Assembly (NCBI GenBank): GCA_020809425.1
Contig: JAGGDC010000010.1
Location: 1 to 64,000, forward strand
DNA length: 64,000 nt
Reading direction: 5' to 3'
Source of the DNA: Candidatus Synoicihabitans palmerolidicus
GTDB taxonomy: Bacteria > Verrucomicrobiota > Verrucomicrobiia > Opitutales > Opitutaceae
Shown: positions 32,001 to 38,722 of the stretch, piece by piece
Numbering within the stretch: position 1 is the stretch's first letter
How the letters are laid out: each line of letters begins with the position of its first letter
Notes under the pieces: generated by a model
Database searches by the model: none
The model's input: the letters and a program-made list of their open reading frames with translations, nothing else
What the model was told of the DNA's origin: nothing
Position numbers and translations under genes: made by a program

Positions 32001-35000
32001 GGCAAAGATTCTCGACCGTTTTGCAAGGTAAACGCCAGATCCACCAACATCCATCCACGCTCCGACACGCCATCCCTGATGTGCGCGTCAATCCACCTCA
32101 CCAGTTGTTCCGCCCGCGCCAACAACCTGTCTTCAGTGCGAGCCGAAAGGACGATGGCCTGCGCCCAATCCTGATCTCGTGTTCGCTCGTCCCGAGGGCG
32201 CGAATCAACATATTCCTCGAGCACCAGATGGGCGTTCGCCCCGCCAGCGCCAAACGAACTTACGCCCGCTCTCCGTGGAGCGGCGCCATTCGTCCATGGC
32301 TCCAAGCGTTGAGGCACTCGAAATGGCGAAGTCTCAAACTTGATATGCGGATTCAGCGCCCGCGAGTGCAGCGACGGCACGATCTGCCCATGACGCATTT
32401 GCAACAACACTTTGGTCACACCCGCCACCCCTGCGGCCGACTCCAAATGGCCAATATTCGATTTCACTGATCCCACGCGAATCTTCGCGCCTTCCGACCC
32501 AGCACCGAACGCGCGTGTCAGCGCCGCAAGTTCGATCGGGTCGCCGAGAGAAGTACCGGTTCCGTGCGCTTCGACATAGGAAATTTCTCCCGGTGCCAAT
32601 CCGGATCTCCCCAACGCTGCGGCAACCACGGCCGCCTGTGACTTGGGATTGGGCACCGTGTACCCATTCGTTTTCCCGCCGTGATTCACTGCACTCGCTT
32701 TGATCACGCCCCACATCGCATCGCCATCGGCCCTTGCTTTCGCCAACGGTTTCAGCACCAAAGCGCCGACTCCTTCGCCCGGGACATATCCGTCGCCTCC
32801 TTCCCCAAAACTACGACAGCGTCCATCGCTCGCCGCAAATCCTCCCGGGGCCAGCAGCATGTCCTTATGGGGATGCACCGTCACGTTGACGCCACCGGCC
32901 AACGCCATCTCCGACTCGCCGCTCCACAGACTTTGGCACGCCAGGTGAATGGCCGTGAGCGACGACGAACACATCGTATCGACCGCCAGGCTGGGTCCGT
33001 GCCAATCAAAAAAGTACGAGACCCGATTCGCAATCGACGCATACGAAGAACTCAACGGCACGACCTCACCCGCGGAGACATCTCCCGCGCCGTACAATTG
33101 ATATTCCCCGTACATCACCCCCACAAAGACTCCCACTGATCGGCCAGCCCACGCTGATCGCCGGTAACCGGCATCCTCCAGCGCCTGCCAAACCGTCTGC
33201 AAAAACAAACGCTCCTGCGGATCAAGCGCATAGGCCTCACGCGGAGTCACCCCAAAGAAACCAGCATCAAATTTTTCCACTCCCTCGATGAAGCCCCCCC
33301 ACTTATTGCGGGTCTTGCCCGGTTTGCCTGACTCCGGATCATAAAATTTCCGCCAGTCCCAGCGCTGCAACGGAATCTCCTCAATACAATCGCGGCCATC
33401 ACGTAGATTTGCCCAAAACATAGCCAGATCATCTGCCATCGGATAACGTCCCGCCACCCCGATAATCGCGACGTCCGTGGCTTTAATCTCCCGGTTCTGC
33501 CCCGGTTCCGCAGCTGGCGTCGGCTGACCCTCCGCTTGGATTACTCCTCCGTTCAGTAGTGCCGTTCCGATGCGCTCATCCGTGCTTCCGCCGATCAACC
33601 GCAGTGCCCTCTCCCCGTGTTGAGCGACCAAATATTCGGCCAGTTCAGCCAACGTCTGATGCTCGAAGAGCAACGTTTTGGACAACTCACCAAAATCCAC
33701 CTCCAGCCGTCGCGTGAAGTCCATCACCATGACTGAATCGATCCCGAACTTCTCCAACGCATCCATTGGTTGAATACGTTCCACCGGCAGTTTAACCAGC
33801 TCTGAAAAACGAGTCGTCAACCATGGCAAGAGCGCCACCACCGTGCGATCAACATCTGCGGAAACCAACTGCATGGGGGGAGGCGATTTCACCACCCGCG
33901 CGCGGTCGCCCGGCTTAAGCAAACGCTCAATTGATCGCTGGTCCCCCGCCAACAAAGCCAAACGCGGTCGACCGAGACGCACGGCTTCCTCCAAACGGAT
34001 CAAACCCTCTTCAGGCTCGAGCACTCTCAAACCGACCTGAGCCAACTTGCGTTGCTCGACGTCGGCATCGCGTCCCATACCGACGCCCCTCCACAAGGGC
34101 CATGCCACTGAAACCGTAACTCCCGAGCACTCCCCTTTCATTCGCCGGGCCTCGCGCAGTTCAGCCCATCCGTCCATAAACCCATTGGCATAGGCGTAGT
34201 CGGCTTGCCCGACATTACCCAAAGTCGCCGCCACCGAAGAAAACAAAATGAAACAGTCCAAGGGATCGCCCTGAGTCGCCGTATCAAGTACCTGCACCCC
34301 CGCAACCTTGGGCGCCAACACCCTCTGGGCGGAATCCGAAACCTTGTCTCGCACGAAACGATCATCGAGCACGCCGGCGGCATGAATGACCCCATGCAAA
34401 GAGCCAAAGTGGGCCCGCGCCATTGCCAGCGCCCGCTCCACCTCGGAACCGACCGTGACATCAGCAGCCACATAAATCGCCTCGCCACCAGCCGCTCGAA
34501 TCGACGTCACCACCGCATCGCTCACCGCGCCCGACTCCGATCGACCCATCAATACAATCCGAGCGCGAAACCGGCTCGCCAAGTGTCGGGCTACCGAAGC
34601 GCCTAGGCCTCCGGCGCCACCGGTGATCAAGTAAACGCCTTCCGGTCGAAATTCCGTGGCCACACTCGGATCCGACGGCACCCAAATTTCCGGTACTTCA
34701 ATTTCTCTTCGACCGTGTGACCATCGCACGACGGCGGCCTCGTCTATTGCACCTAACTCTCTCAACCACGCCTCCGTGTTCGACGGTTCAATATCCACCG
34801 CCACCATGCGGAGATGGGGTTTTTCCAAACTCAGACTTCGCGCGTAACCGCCCCATGCCGCCCCCACGCCCCCGGTCACGATTATGCGCACCTGTTTTTC
34901 GTTCACCGATCTCACCAACGATCGCATCAACACCATGAGCTCCGTCGTCGAACCTTCGTCCTTTACTCGCACGATGATGGTATCTGGTACGTCGGCAACG

Positions 35001-38000
35001 TTGTCCGTCGCATCAGCCAGGCTCAAATGCCGTAGGTGTAATGCCGGAACTCGGGTTTGCAGGCTTTCACCCCATCCCGGTTCGCCGCCGATCGTCCAGA
35101 TTCGCCCGGCGTGAATTGCCGCCGGCGCCTCCGTTTCCTGCCAGCGCGGCTTCAACCACACCAGGTCTTCGGGCTCAGATTGCGCGGGCGAAGCGTGCAG
35201 CACACGCATGCTCATTCCCGTCAGGCTTGTCACCACATTTCCCTGCTCATCGAGCAAGCGCACGCGAAAGCGCAGGAGTCCTCCTTTCGCCTCCATCCGT
35301 TCGACGTGAGCCCATCCGCGTTCCGGCACCTGCCCAAAACTCACCTCCTCGACGGCGAACGGCACCGGGAGACCACTCGCGTCTTTACGACCCAAAGCCG
35401 CGGTGGACTGCAAGGCCCCGTCCAACAAAGCCGGAGGAAGCACCCATCCCGTCCCATCATCTGGCGCCAACTCCAACCGGGCCAATGACTCCGTATCTGA
35501 AAACTGAATAAACTGCACCGCCCGCATTCCCCGTCCCAAGCTCAACCCAACGTCTTCGCAACGCGCATACAATTCCTCCGCGTCCAATCTACCGTCACAC
35601 CTTGCCTGCACCGCCGTGATATCGACCTGCTCAGACGGGTTGACCAGCGCGCTCCCGCCCAATCGTAGTCGACCTTCCGCGTGCACCACAGCATCCGAAC
35701 CCGACACAATCGTGAACTCCACACTCCGCTCCTCACGGTTGAGCCGAATTTCAACCTCGGTGGGTGCAGTCACCACCAAGGGTTGTCGCCAGGCCACATG
35801 ATGCAGCGAGACCGTGTCTCCCATCATGCCGAGTTCGCGCGCCGCCACCACCGCCATCTCCAAGTAGGCCACTCCCGGTAATGTCGCTTGACCATTAACC
35901 ACATGATCTCGCAGGAAAAACTCGTCGCCCGACCATCGCGTAGTGAAACACACCTGACCAAACGTCGACGTATTGCGGTGCAATAGTGGATGCAGTTGAG
36001 TCACTCGCATTTCGGTATCCACCAACTCGGAGGTCTGCTCTGACCAGTAGCGTTCCCGGGCGAACGGATAACCGGCGAGTGAAACTCTCCGACCCATTCC
36101 GGACGGAAATAGTTGCTCCCAATCAGGCTCGACTCCCTTGACGTAGAGCGCACCCAGCACGCCGAGTTTTTCCCGCCAAATCCCGGGCAGCTTTCGAACC
36201 ACCGTCAACTCACCAGCTATCTGCGCCGCCATTTGCTGGTGAATTAACGCATCGGCCTCGTCCGTGGTGAGGTGTGACGTTGAGCGCAAAACACCCGATC
36301 GTTTGCCGCCTGATCCAAGAACATTCAAATCGTCCCGCAACGCCTTGATCGACGTCGCCACCATGGCCAAACGTTCTTCGAAATGCGCGCGTCCCAAGGC
36401 CAGGGTAAACGCCACGTCGACCAGATTCATGTCATCGGTTAAGTGCTCAGCGGTGCTCTGCAGCAGCTCGGTCAAAGCCTCGGGAGTGTGGACGGAGAAC
36501 ACCATGAGTTGCGCCGAATCCGGTTCCTCGATGGCGGCAACTGGTCCGATCCTGGGAGACTCCTCTAACACGAGATGGCAGTTGGTCCCGCTGAAACCAT
36601 AAGAACTCACGGCAGCGCGACGGGGTCGCCCCTCCACTCGAGGCCATGGTGTGAGTTCGGCAACGGGCCGAAACGGACTCTCGGTGAAATCGATGTACGG
36701 ATTTACCTTCTGCAAGTGGAGAGAACGGGGGATCTGCCCGCTGCGAAGCGCACCCAAAACCTTGATGACGCTACACACGCCGGCCGCGGCCATCGTGTGA
36801 CCGATATTGGACTTCACCGCCCCGAGTAAACAACCGCCCTTATCCGACCGAAAACGACGGTAAGTCTGCGTCAGGGCTTGCACCTCCACCGGATCGCCCA
36901 GCTTGGTGCCGGTACCATGTGACTCCACATAGTCGATGCTTTCCGGCGTCACACCGGCCCGTTCGTAGGCTTCCAATTGCACCTCAGTCTGCGCCAGACC
37001 GCTCGGCGCGGTGATCCCATTGGTACGACCATCCTGATTGATCGCCGATCCCTTAATCACTCCGTAAATCGTGTCCCGATCACGTTGCGCTGCCGTCAAC
37101 GATTTTAGAACAACAACGCCCGCCGCCTCACCCGGCACAAAACCATCCGCTGCAGCGTCGAACGTTTTACAGCGTCCGTCTGGCGCCAACATGCCCATGG
37201 AGCCCAAGGCAAGGTAGACCTTTTCCGAAGCAAACACGCGTACGCCACCCGCCAGGGCCAAATCGCATTCCCCTCGTCGAAGACTTTCGCACGCCAAATG
37301 GATCGCCACCAGAGAGGAAGAACACGCCGTATTGATCGCGATACTGGGTCCATGTAGATCCAGGAAATAGGAAATGCGCGCCGCCAAAATCGATTCTGCG
37401 TTCCCCTGAAACAGCGGCGCCTTTTCCGTCCCGGCGAGCGCCGCCGACACCCGTCCAAGGTAATCACTCGGTTCCACGCCCGCAAAAACGCCGCACTTCC
37501 GAGCCCGTCGGGTGGAGGCGCCCGCATAACCTGCGTCCTCGAGTGCATGGTAGCACTCCTGCAGGAAAACACGCTGTTGTGGATCGGTTGCTTCGGCCTC
37601 CCGGCCCGAGATCGCGAAAAACATCGGATCAAACTTGTCCGCATCAGTTAAAAACCCACCCCACTTAAACGAGGTCTTATCAGGTCGCTTGGCGTTGGGA
37701 TCGTAAAACCGAGAGTGATCCCAACGGTCTGGCGGCACTTCCGTAATTGAATCCACCCCGTCGCGCAAATTTCGCCAAAATTCTGTCACCGTATTTGCGC
37801 CTGGAAACCGCCCAGCTAAACCGACGACCGCAATATCATTCCTGGACTCGGCGCCGACCAGCGGGGGTGCCCCCATGTTGGTCTCAACCCGACTTGTCGA
37901 GGGGAGTGAACAGGTTTTTTCCACCGCCGAAACGGGGGGCGACACTTCATTTTCTGTCGCCAATTCGGTCATCAATCCCTCCCCGACAATAAATGTCGCG

Positions 38001-38722
38001 AGACGCTCCACGCTGGCGTGATCAAACAAAACCATTGGTTTCAATTCAATGCCCAAGACACGGTTCAGCTCGTTAACGAATGCCACGCCGACAATTGAAT
38101 CCACCCCGTATTCGGAAAACGGTGACTTCACATCCAAATCACCCGGTGCGAGACGAAGAATTCGCTCCAGCGCCGTTGCCACCCGGATCTGGACGTCCGC
38201 CACATTGACGTTCGACCTCGCACAAATGGAGCCCGTCGAATCGTCAACATTTTCCCCCTTCGGCATACCCACGGCCAAGCGCCGAGCCATGATCAGCTCG
38301 CATTGGTTCGACTCGATCTTCACTTCCGCACCTTTGTCCCGCATGTGAAATTCCCCAAAACTCGCCGTGGTCAAAACCTCCAGCCATATCAATCTAGACA
38401 TCCGCGGGATCTCCAAGATGGCTCGTCCCCCTGCGACCAAGGCCTGATTTAGTCGCGCAACTATCACCGCAATCGCGGCGATTTCTCGGGGCAATGCCGT
38501 AACGGCAATCAGGGAAAATCCATCTCCAAACTCATCCTCGAGAGGAGTGCCCCGACGGAGCAAACGCTCTTCTCTCACTGCCTCCCGGACCCTTGACTCC
38601 GCTTCCTCAGGTAAGGGACCGATGACCGCCACCGACCCTGAGGATGTGTCTTGTCGAGCAAACGCCGCAACCGCCGAGGCCAACCTCAAACGCAAAGAAT
38701 CGAGCTGCATTTCGTCGATCAT
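20084..38722 (-). CDS. Trans-AT PKS, last protein: four modules plus BAHD-like release domain
   Basis: Intact protein of 6212 aa. Domains with approximate residues: methyltransferase-like remnant 1-155; ACP (Ser about 209); KS (Cys about 467)-DH-KR-ACP (about 1662); KS (1918)-KR-ACP (2864); KS (3115)-DH-KR-ACP (4305); KS (4554)-DH-KR-ACP (5745); BAHD/condensation-like domain 5810-6212. All four KS keep Cys-His-His, so all should condense. There is no AT, ER or thioesterase. The N-terminal ACP completes the module begun in the previous protein, so the LLM module is split between the two. Three bases separate it from the stop of the upstream gene and the ribosome-binding site is weak. The last helix of the upstream protein (SLDDILVEHLFN) and the N-terminal helix here could dock. 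Product logic: C8=C9, C7-OH, saturated C4-C5, C2=C3, then release. Confidence 0.97.
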   Translation of the reverse strand: MIDEMQLDSLRLRLASAVAAFARQDTSSGSVAVIGPLPEEAESRVREAVREERLLRRGTPLEDEFGDGFSLIAVTALPREIAAIAVIVARLNQALVAGGRAILEIPRMSRLIWLEVLTTASFGEFHMRDKGAEVKIESNQCELIMARRLAVGMPKGENVDDSTGSICARSNVNVADVQIRVATALERILRLAPGDLDVKSPFSEYGVDSIVGVAFVNELNRVLGIELKPMVLFDHASVERLATFIVGEGLMTELATENEVSPPVSAVEKTCSLPSTSRVETNMGAPPLVGAESRNDIAVVGLAGRFPGANTVTEFWRNLRDGVDSITEVPPDRWDHSRFYDPNAKRPDKTSFKWGGFLTDADKFDPMFFAISGREAEATDPQQRVFLQECYHALEDAGYAGASTRRARKCGVFAGVEPSDYLGRVSAALAGTEKAPLFQGNAESILAARISYFLDLHGPSIAINTACSSSLVAIHLACESLRRGECDLALAGGVRVFASEKVYLALGSMGMLAPDGRCKTFDAAADGFVPGEAAGVVVLKSLTAAQRDRDTIYGVIKGSAINQDGRTNGITAPSGLAQTEVQLEAYERAGVTPESIDYVESHGTGTKLGDPVEVQALTQTYRRFRSDKGGCLLGAVKSNIGHTMAAAGVCSVIKVLGALRSGQIPRSLHLQKVNPYIDFTESPFRPVAELTPWPRVEGRPRRAAVSSYGFSGTNCHLVLEESPRIGPVAAIEEPDSAQLMVFSVHTPEALTELLQSTAEHLTDDMNLVDVAFTLALGRAHFEERLAMVATSIKALRDDLNVLGSGGKRSGVLRSTSHLTTDEADALIHQQMAAQIAGELTVVRKLPGIWREKLGVLGALYVKGVEPDWEQLFPSGMGRRVSLAGYPFARERYWSEQTSELVDTEMRVTQLHPLLHRNTSTFGQVCFTTRWSGDEFFLRDHVVNGQATLPGVAYLEMAVVAARELGMMGDTVSLHHVAWRQPLVVTAPTEVEIRLNREERSVEFTIVSGSDAVVHAEGRLRLGGSALVNPSEQVDITAVQARCDGRLDAEELYARCEDVGLSLGRGMRAVQFIQFSDTESLARLELAPDDGTGWVLPPALLDGALQSTAALGRKDASGLPVPFAVEEVSFGQVPERGWAHVERMEAKGGLLRFRVRLLDEQGNVVTSLTGMSMRVLHASPAQSEPEDLVWLKPRWQETEAPAAIHAGRIWTIGGEPGWGESLQTRVPALHLRHLSLADATDNVADVPDTIIVRVKDEGSTTELMVLMRSLVRSVNEKQVRIIVTGGVGAAWGGYARSLSLEKPHLRMVAVDIEPSNTEAWLRELGAIDEAAVVRWSHGRREIEVPEIWVPSDPSVATEFRPEGVYLITGGAGGLGASVARHLASRFRARIVLMGRSESGAVSDAVVTSIRAAGGEAIYVAADVTVGSEVERALAMARAHFGSLHGVIHAAGVLDDRFVRDKVSDSAQRVLAPKVAGVQVLDTATQGDPLDCFILFSSVAATLGNVGQADYAYANGFMDGWAELREARRMKGECSGVTVSVAWPLWRGVGMGRDADVEQRKLAQVGLRVLEPEEGLIRLEEAVRLGRPRLALLAGDQRSIERLLKPGDRARVVKSPPPMQLVSADVDRTVVALLPWLTTRFSELVKLPVERIQPMDALEKFGIDSVMVMDFTRRLEVDFGELSKTLLFEHQTLAELAEYLVAQHGERALRLIGGSTDERIGTALLNGGVIQAEGQPTPAAEPGQNREIKATDVAIIGVAGRYPMADDLAMFWANLRDGRDCIEEIPLQRWDWRKFYDPESGKPGKTRNKWGGFIEGVEKFDAGFFGVTPREAYALDPQERLFLQTVWQALEDAGYRRSAWAGRSVGVFVGVMYGEYQLYGAGDVSAGEVVPLSSSYASIANRVSYFFDWHGPSLAVDTMCSSSLTAIHLACQSLWSGESEMALAGGVNVTVHPHKDMLLAPGGFAASDGRCRSFGEGGDGYVPGEGVGALVLKPLAKARADGDAMWGVIKASAVNHGGKTNGYTVPNPKSQAAVVAAALGRSGLAPGEISYVEAHGTGTSLGDPIELAALTRAFGAGSEGAKIRVGSVKSNIGHLESAAGVAGVTKVLLQMRHGQIVPSLHSRALNPHIKFETSPFRVPQRLEPWTNGAAPRRAGVSSFGAGGANAHLVLEEYVDSRPRDERTRDQDWAQAIVLSARTEDRLLARAEQLVRWIDAHIRDGVSERGWMLVDLAFTLQNGRESLPERLALVANDLNDLATQLRRYLATPSLTTWTRGMVRSGEGSLEKPEPTSPLGAAVNAWVAGAGVIWADRKETQGGRRLSLPVYPFVGDRYWAPDKLIALKSSPRASSPDLTQAVVDDLVTADEVLLRPVWVNLGPAKPLTEVTGTWLIFDRRGDGAARMTPASALKLTRVLAGEAFCHEENQVVLNASADADYQQLADAVGTDFVIHRWARSGDVMATLETGLHSLVRFVRALMTNGVKSLVRIAFCHPPGAPQHAAVAAWARTLAQEQPLVRVVVMEVADDLAETVVAQELLQATEAGALQLGVGIRRTFSIEPWSGPLAAKVNPPKRGGVYLVTGGLGGVGRLLALHLARTQGARLWLMGRSTRGARQEAVLAEIRAAGGEAEYGSGDVSKRDDVVLAVTACRQRFGGIDGVVHAAGLLRDNFILRKTRADYDEVIAPKVAGAIWLDEATAADRLSCFVLFSSTAGVWGNMGQADYAFANSVLDGMAARRQEQVSRGERSGPTVSINWPLWADGGMPPGPEVVSRLAEAGLAPLPSQVGFRWFDLFAGGEVSQVLPLWGERNKVFELFVRTPEPAVTETGSNARVSMEQVKTYLRTTLGEVIQMPAEQIDDEQRFDEMGVDSIVVNDVNQRFERDLGNVPKTLLFEHANIRKLARHLVAHHGIAMARLGGDVVQPDSVASKAINEVNPPSEPSPSPGDIAIVGMAARLPGAPDADSFWEVLKDARNCVSEVPATRWNLDEFYDANPERAIDGKMYGRWGAFLEDVDKFDPLFFNLSPVEAEMMDPQERLFLEVAWHALEDAGMPRRELRRRVRPEYATNVGVFVGVTSNSYTLLGHENGGARAAPTTLPWSLANRVSYLFNFNGPSMPVDTACSSSLTAIHMAVEAIRRGECQQAIAGGVNLYLHPSKYSHLSLMKMLSTDGKCRAFGEGGDGFVPGEGVAALLLKPLALAQADGDRIHGVIKATAVNHGGRTNGYSVPSPAAQASLITQALKAGSIDPASISYLETHGTGTALGDPIEVEGLNRAWAGAAKTGASCAIGSVKTNIGHLESASGVAGVVKVLLQMRHRQLAPSLHAAPPNSRIDFAATPFRVQTSLGPWQTAEKEGQSWPRRAGVSSFGAGGSNAHVILEEPPPVVEVLQDAGDLKVSAEWIVLSAKNSERLRALAGRLHTFLVESPAAPRSLGAIAWTLQFGREALEERVAFPARDRAALLEGLAAISAGKDVGELRGRVKRERAQAGNTDDTILERFTVGEGRAAAARWVAGADIDWQSLGGEDAPPMRVGLPGYGFARERYWIPSLPLQTESKAKVLRIETRDGEKVVHLASHEPVLAHHVVRGHAILPGAATLSLAHGVLPPGNGWTLRNVVWQRPIIGDATGVSVRIKWHRQDEIWRFELTGENEDEPWMLGTALPMREDPPVAVDLVSLRSRCQETIAATALYEGFAARGIAYGAAFQVVQDVRYNTMEAVAELRLPDLWDGSDDLLPPAFLDGAMQCLGVIGAGRDGLEIPFSVAEVLVHARCPRTCSVHVQRLTNMTAPQYNLRLLTSEGQVAIELRGVCVRLVEKERGQLLTGSMTWSPAPRETVAFSGSVLVFDDDSRELQVTQHPEANLCRVVPGPEYGRTQATITLRPEVEADYARLLNEVKADAVVFGWRLAGNPSDEVLPARVAAFHRLVRSILRSDRRSTPLAFVYPGGSPVDEGVGGYVRCVRREHPGWKLFTVGCDSPPELDDVLNDFGGESADLRYRGTKRDQFGLSELMPFATGIQTVDDSKPGGVYVITGGLGGLGRHVAKHLTRDPRVRVVLASRSVPSPEQADWLEQAAGAMIHFRVDLSDSDGAARLLAEASSRFGRITGVVHAVGESHDGLVRDRSVADLRAAWSAKVGGARALYSAARDFPFEWMVLFSSTAGALGNGGQSAYALANATLDALSQSWSITSQGPRVHSLVWPLWRDGGMRAPEERVRWQADQLGLYPLETLEGLAILDGLQAISPGAIVVLKGDPEKLCAPRRDRATASAMHAIPEASDGNLPPALIDLLRELAAGVLKLDPVLLDPEIDSAEYGFDSVTFTSLANEVGRALALEVTPAMFFEHRTLAEFGDYLWQEFREVVARRFQVQTVAVSTPLAAPAIASPPEAVGGTNRVSEQLPRSVGEREPIAIIGMSGRFPGSTDLEAFWTNLEAGCDLIGKPSADRWMGVDGEAMPWGGFIDDIDKFDARFFDISPREAELMDPQQRIFLETVWHAIEDAGYAKSELSGTKTGLFVGVAANDYANVLAASSVEVEAYSATGNAHSVLANRVSYIFDLNGPSEAIDTACSSSLVAIHRAIESMESGSSEMAIVGGVNALLSSAGFTAFTRAGMLSPDGRCKSFDARADGYVRGEGVGALLLKPLARAQRDGDQIYATIIGSAENHGGHVQSLTVPNPNAQARLLQDAWTRAGIDPATIGYIESHGTGTALGDPIEINGLKKAFASVPLSEVDPRCAVGAVKTNIGHLETSAGIAGVLKTLLALRHRCIPGTVHLQEINPYIQTSGTALYFPTQAEPWPVKRDAQGREIPRRAGVSSFGFGGSNAHVVLEEYGSPAVASGQAIESEEATLIVLSARSQDQLVEAVRRLAEYLTRPDAPALRDIAEGLQRGREEMNMRLALVVRDRTELVKKLTMWQTGESVGDCWTGDTQENPAAVRVLRSLHGDPASLAPWWAARDWATLGQLWTAGVKLHWSTAYADHPPRRVRLPLYPFSRDRHWVPGATAPAGKALRVRVVEAEFSIKEPILGDHLVQERAVLPGAAIVAVMTQAWQQAAGVKDVELRRVMWLRPITPDERGIAAFTVRVGSSLDGGGDIAVEDTDGSVLATATAARPSSKPIEVIAWAEVKARCGKTTDVTELYEAFAARGLSYGAGYRVIHEIGFNDHEAWSKLELPDLWRAQTSTGAGAHPALIDGALQTLAVLGSDSILEVPFALGMVNATDLPPVCYVHARLKSQETDQRTFSLRITNEAGVVLGRLDDYALRELRAAGPEYLVPTWVPSLQRDINPIKGDCLLFDESPALAEELRLTGLEVTRVVAGSTYRESGDVVWLRRDEPGDYERLLQRRNVGAVVHRWSTREVDRTEVLACGLHSVHALTQAWVQRQPDAKQPLLFIHPPGLPGYEAVAAYVKSARYEYPALNWTTLATDDVSARLCSELNEAREEVRWVERKREVKDLVQWKPVNLRSAGAIRREGVYVITGGGGGLGQIFAEFLVTHYSARVVLAGRSQGTIALQKRLAAWGDKATYVMADISTTIGATAVIAEAKARFGGVNGVLHAAGVLRDGLLRQKTRADFDEVLAPKMEAVEALDAATMDEPLDWILLCSSSVGMLGNAGQSDYAFANAYLDSFARWREEERSGGRRSGRTFSINWPLWSDGGMQAKSGIDVLGMRPLATAEGLKIFETVLHGDQPQVWGFAGKATDLLRRLQSAPSAMPAGSTLPRSSKPKGREAMVIELTQWFAELSKVAAGKIRPTESLEQYGLDSILAVEFSQRIGKVYGEVSQAVVFEHSSIEALCAYLENRVPASPVDVEQPLAAVPATPSVMVLPLEARSRRQLMLAPIDYVFVAPQRLAMQILYYFERPLDADLLRRGLIRTAEAFFPINSRLQRRGKNEYAICECSDDPDYMEVQEEGDVLVPREDDPMLLERFRVSFDPTKHGEKLAKFRLHQLQHGSLLAVNVSHAIADGYSFYYFMSAWSAACRGEPFLIPDHSRSKLRKLVRETVRREGASWRVPELATVGPRFDPMARRVETQTFNGAALLEEARRTAGPMEHSKLTENSVVTAHLWKLYASELTDVVGELTLACPVNFRRHDGPFSHSFFGNAMAPAVLRLERNQVMASSIPSLASAITDAVRACDERELVRYNGAVEQLRLTRGLAAVRRALLADPATALVVTNVARFNLPPMDFGTGPATEDINLCHYAGTAVIVPGEGNTLKVRIGYPTSTAGAAAIA
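20087..21300 (-). other. Terminal BAHD/condensation-like acyltransferase domain (chain release)
   Basis: About 400 residues follow the last ACP, where a thioesterase normally sits. The domain has the catalytic HxxxDG motif (NVSHAIADGYSF, near 20885-20900) and, towards the C-terminus, MDFGTGPATEDIN (near 20215-20231). The latter corresponds to the DFGWG motif of BAHD O-acyltransferases, with Thr for Trp. Such enzymes pass an acyl thioester to a hydroxyl, which is the chemistry needed to close a macrolactone onto the C19 oxygen. An NRPS-type condensation domain is the alternative reading, because both share HxxxDG. The DFG-G motif favours BAHD. Confidence 0.75.
21360..25560 (-). other. PKS module 10 (last): KS-DH-KR-ACP
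   Basis: KS 24265-25560 (TACSSS), DH 22970-23750 (HLVQERAVLPG, with Glu replacing Gly of HxxxG; second motif HPALIDGALQ intact), KR 21640-22960 (GGGGGLG, SDYAFAN), ACP 21370-21600 (YGLDSILAVEF). Predicted to add C2-C1 and leave the conjugated C2=C3 olefin next to the lactone carbonyl. The released acyl group would come from this ACP. Confidence 0.85.
25670..29910 (-). other. PKS module 9: KS-DH-KR-ACP (needs trans ER)
   Basis: KS 28600-29910 (TACSSS, ETHGTGT), DH 27290-28080 (HVVRGHAILPG and PPAFLDGAMQ), KR 25950-27270 (GGLGGLG, SAYALAN), ACP 25670-25920 (GFDSVTF). The KR has SHD where the others have LRD. Predicted to add C4-C3 and to give a saturated C4-C5, so the PfaD enzyme must act here. 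Confidence 0.83.
30000..33475 (-). other. PKS module 8: KS-KR-ACP
   Basis: KS 32210-33475 (TMCSSS), KR 30260-31690 (GGLGGVG, ADYAFAN, LRD), ACP 30010-30240 (GVDSIVV). No DH lies between KS and KR; there is only the usual linker. Predicted to add C6-C5 and to leave the hydroxyl at C7. Confidence 0.87.
33600..37840 (-). other. PKS module 7: KS-DH-KR-ACP
   Basis: KS 36550-37840 (INTACSSS), DH 35180-36010 (HVVNGQATLPG; PPALLDGALQ), KR 33880-35170 (GGAGGLG, LDD, ADYAYAN), ACP 33610-33850 (GIDSVMV). Predicted to add C8-C7 and to form the C8=C9 olefin beside the C10 hydroxyl. Confidence 0.86.
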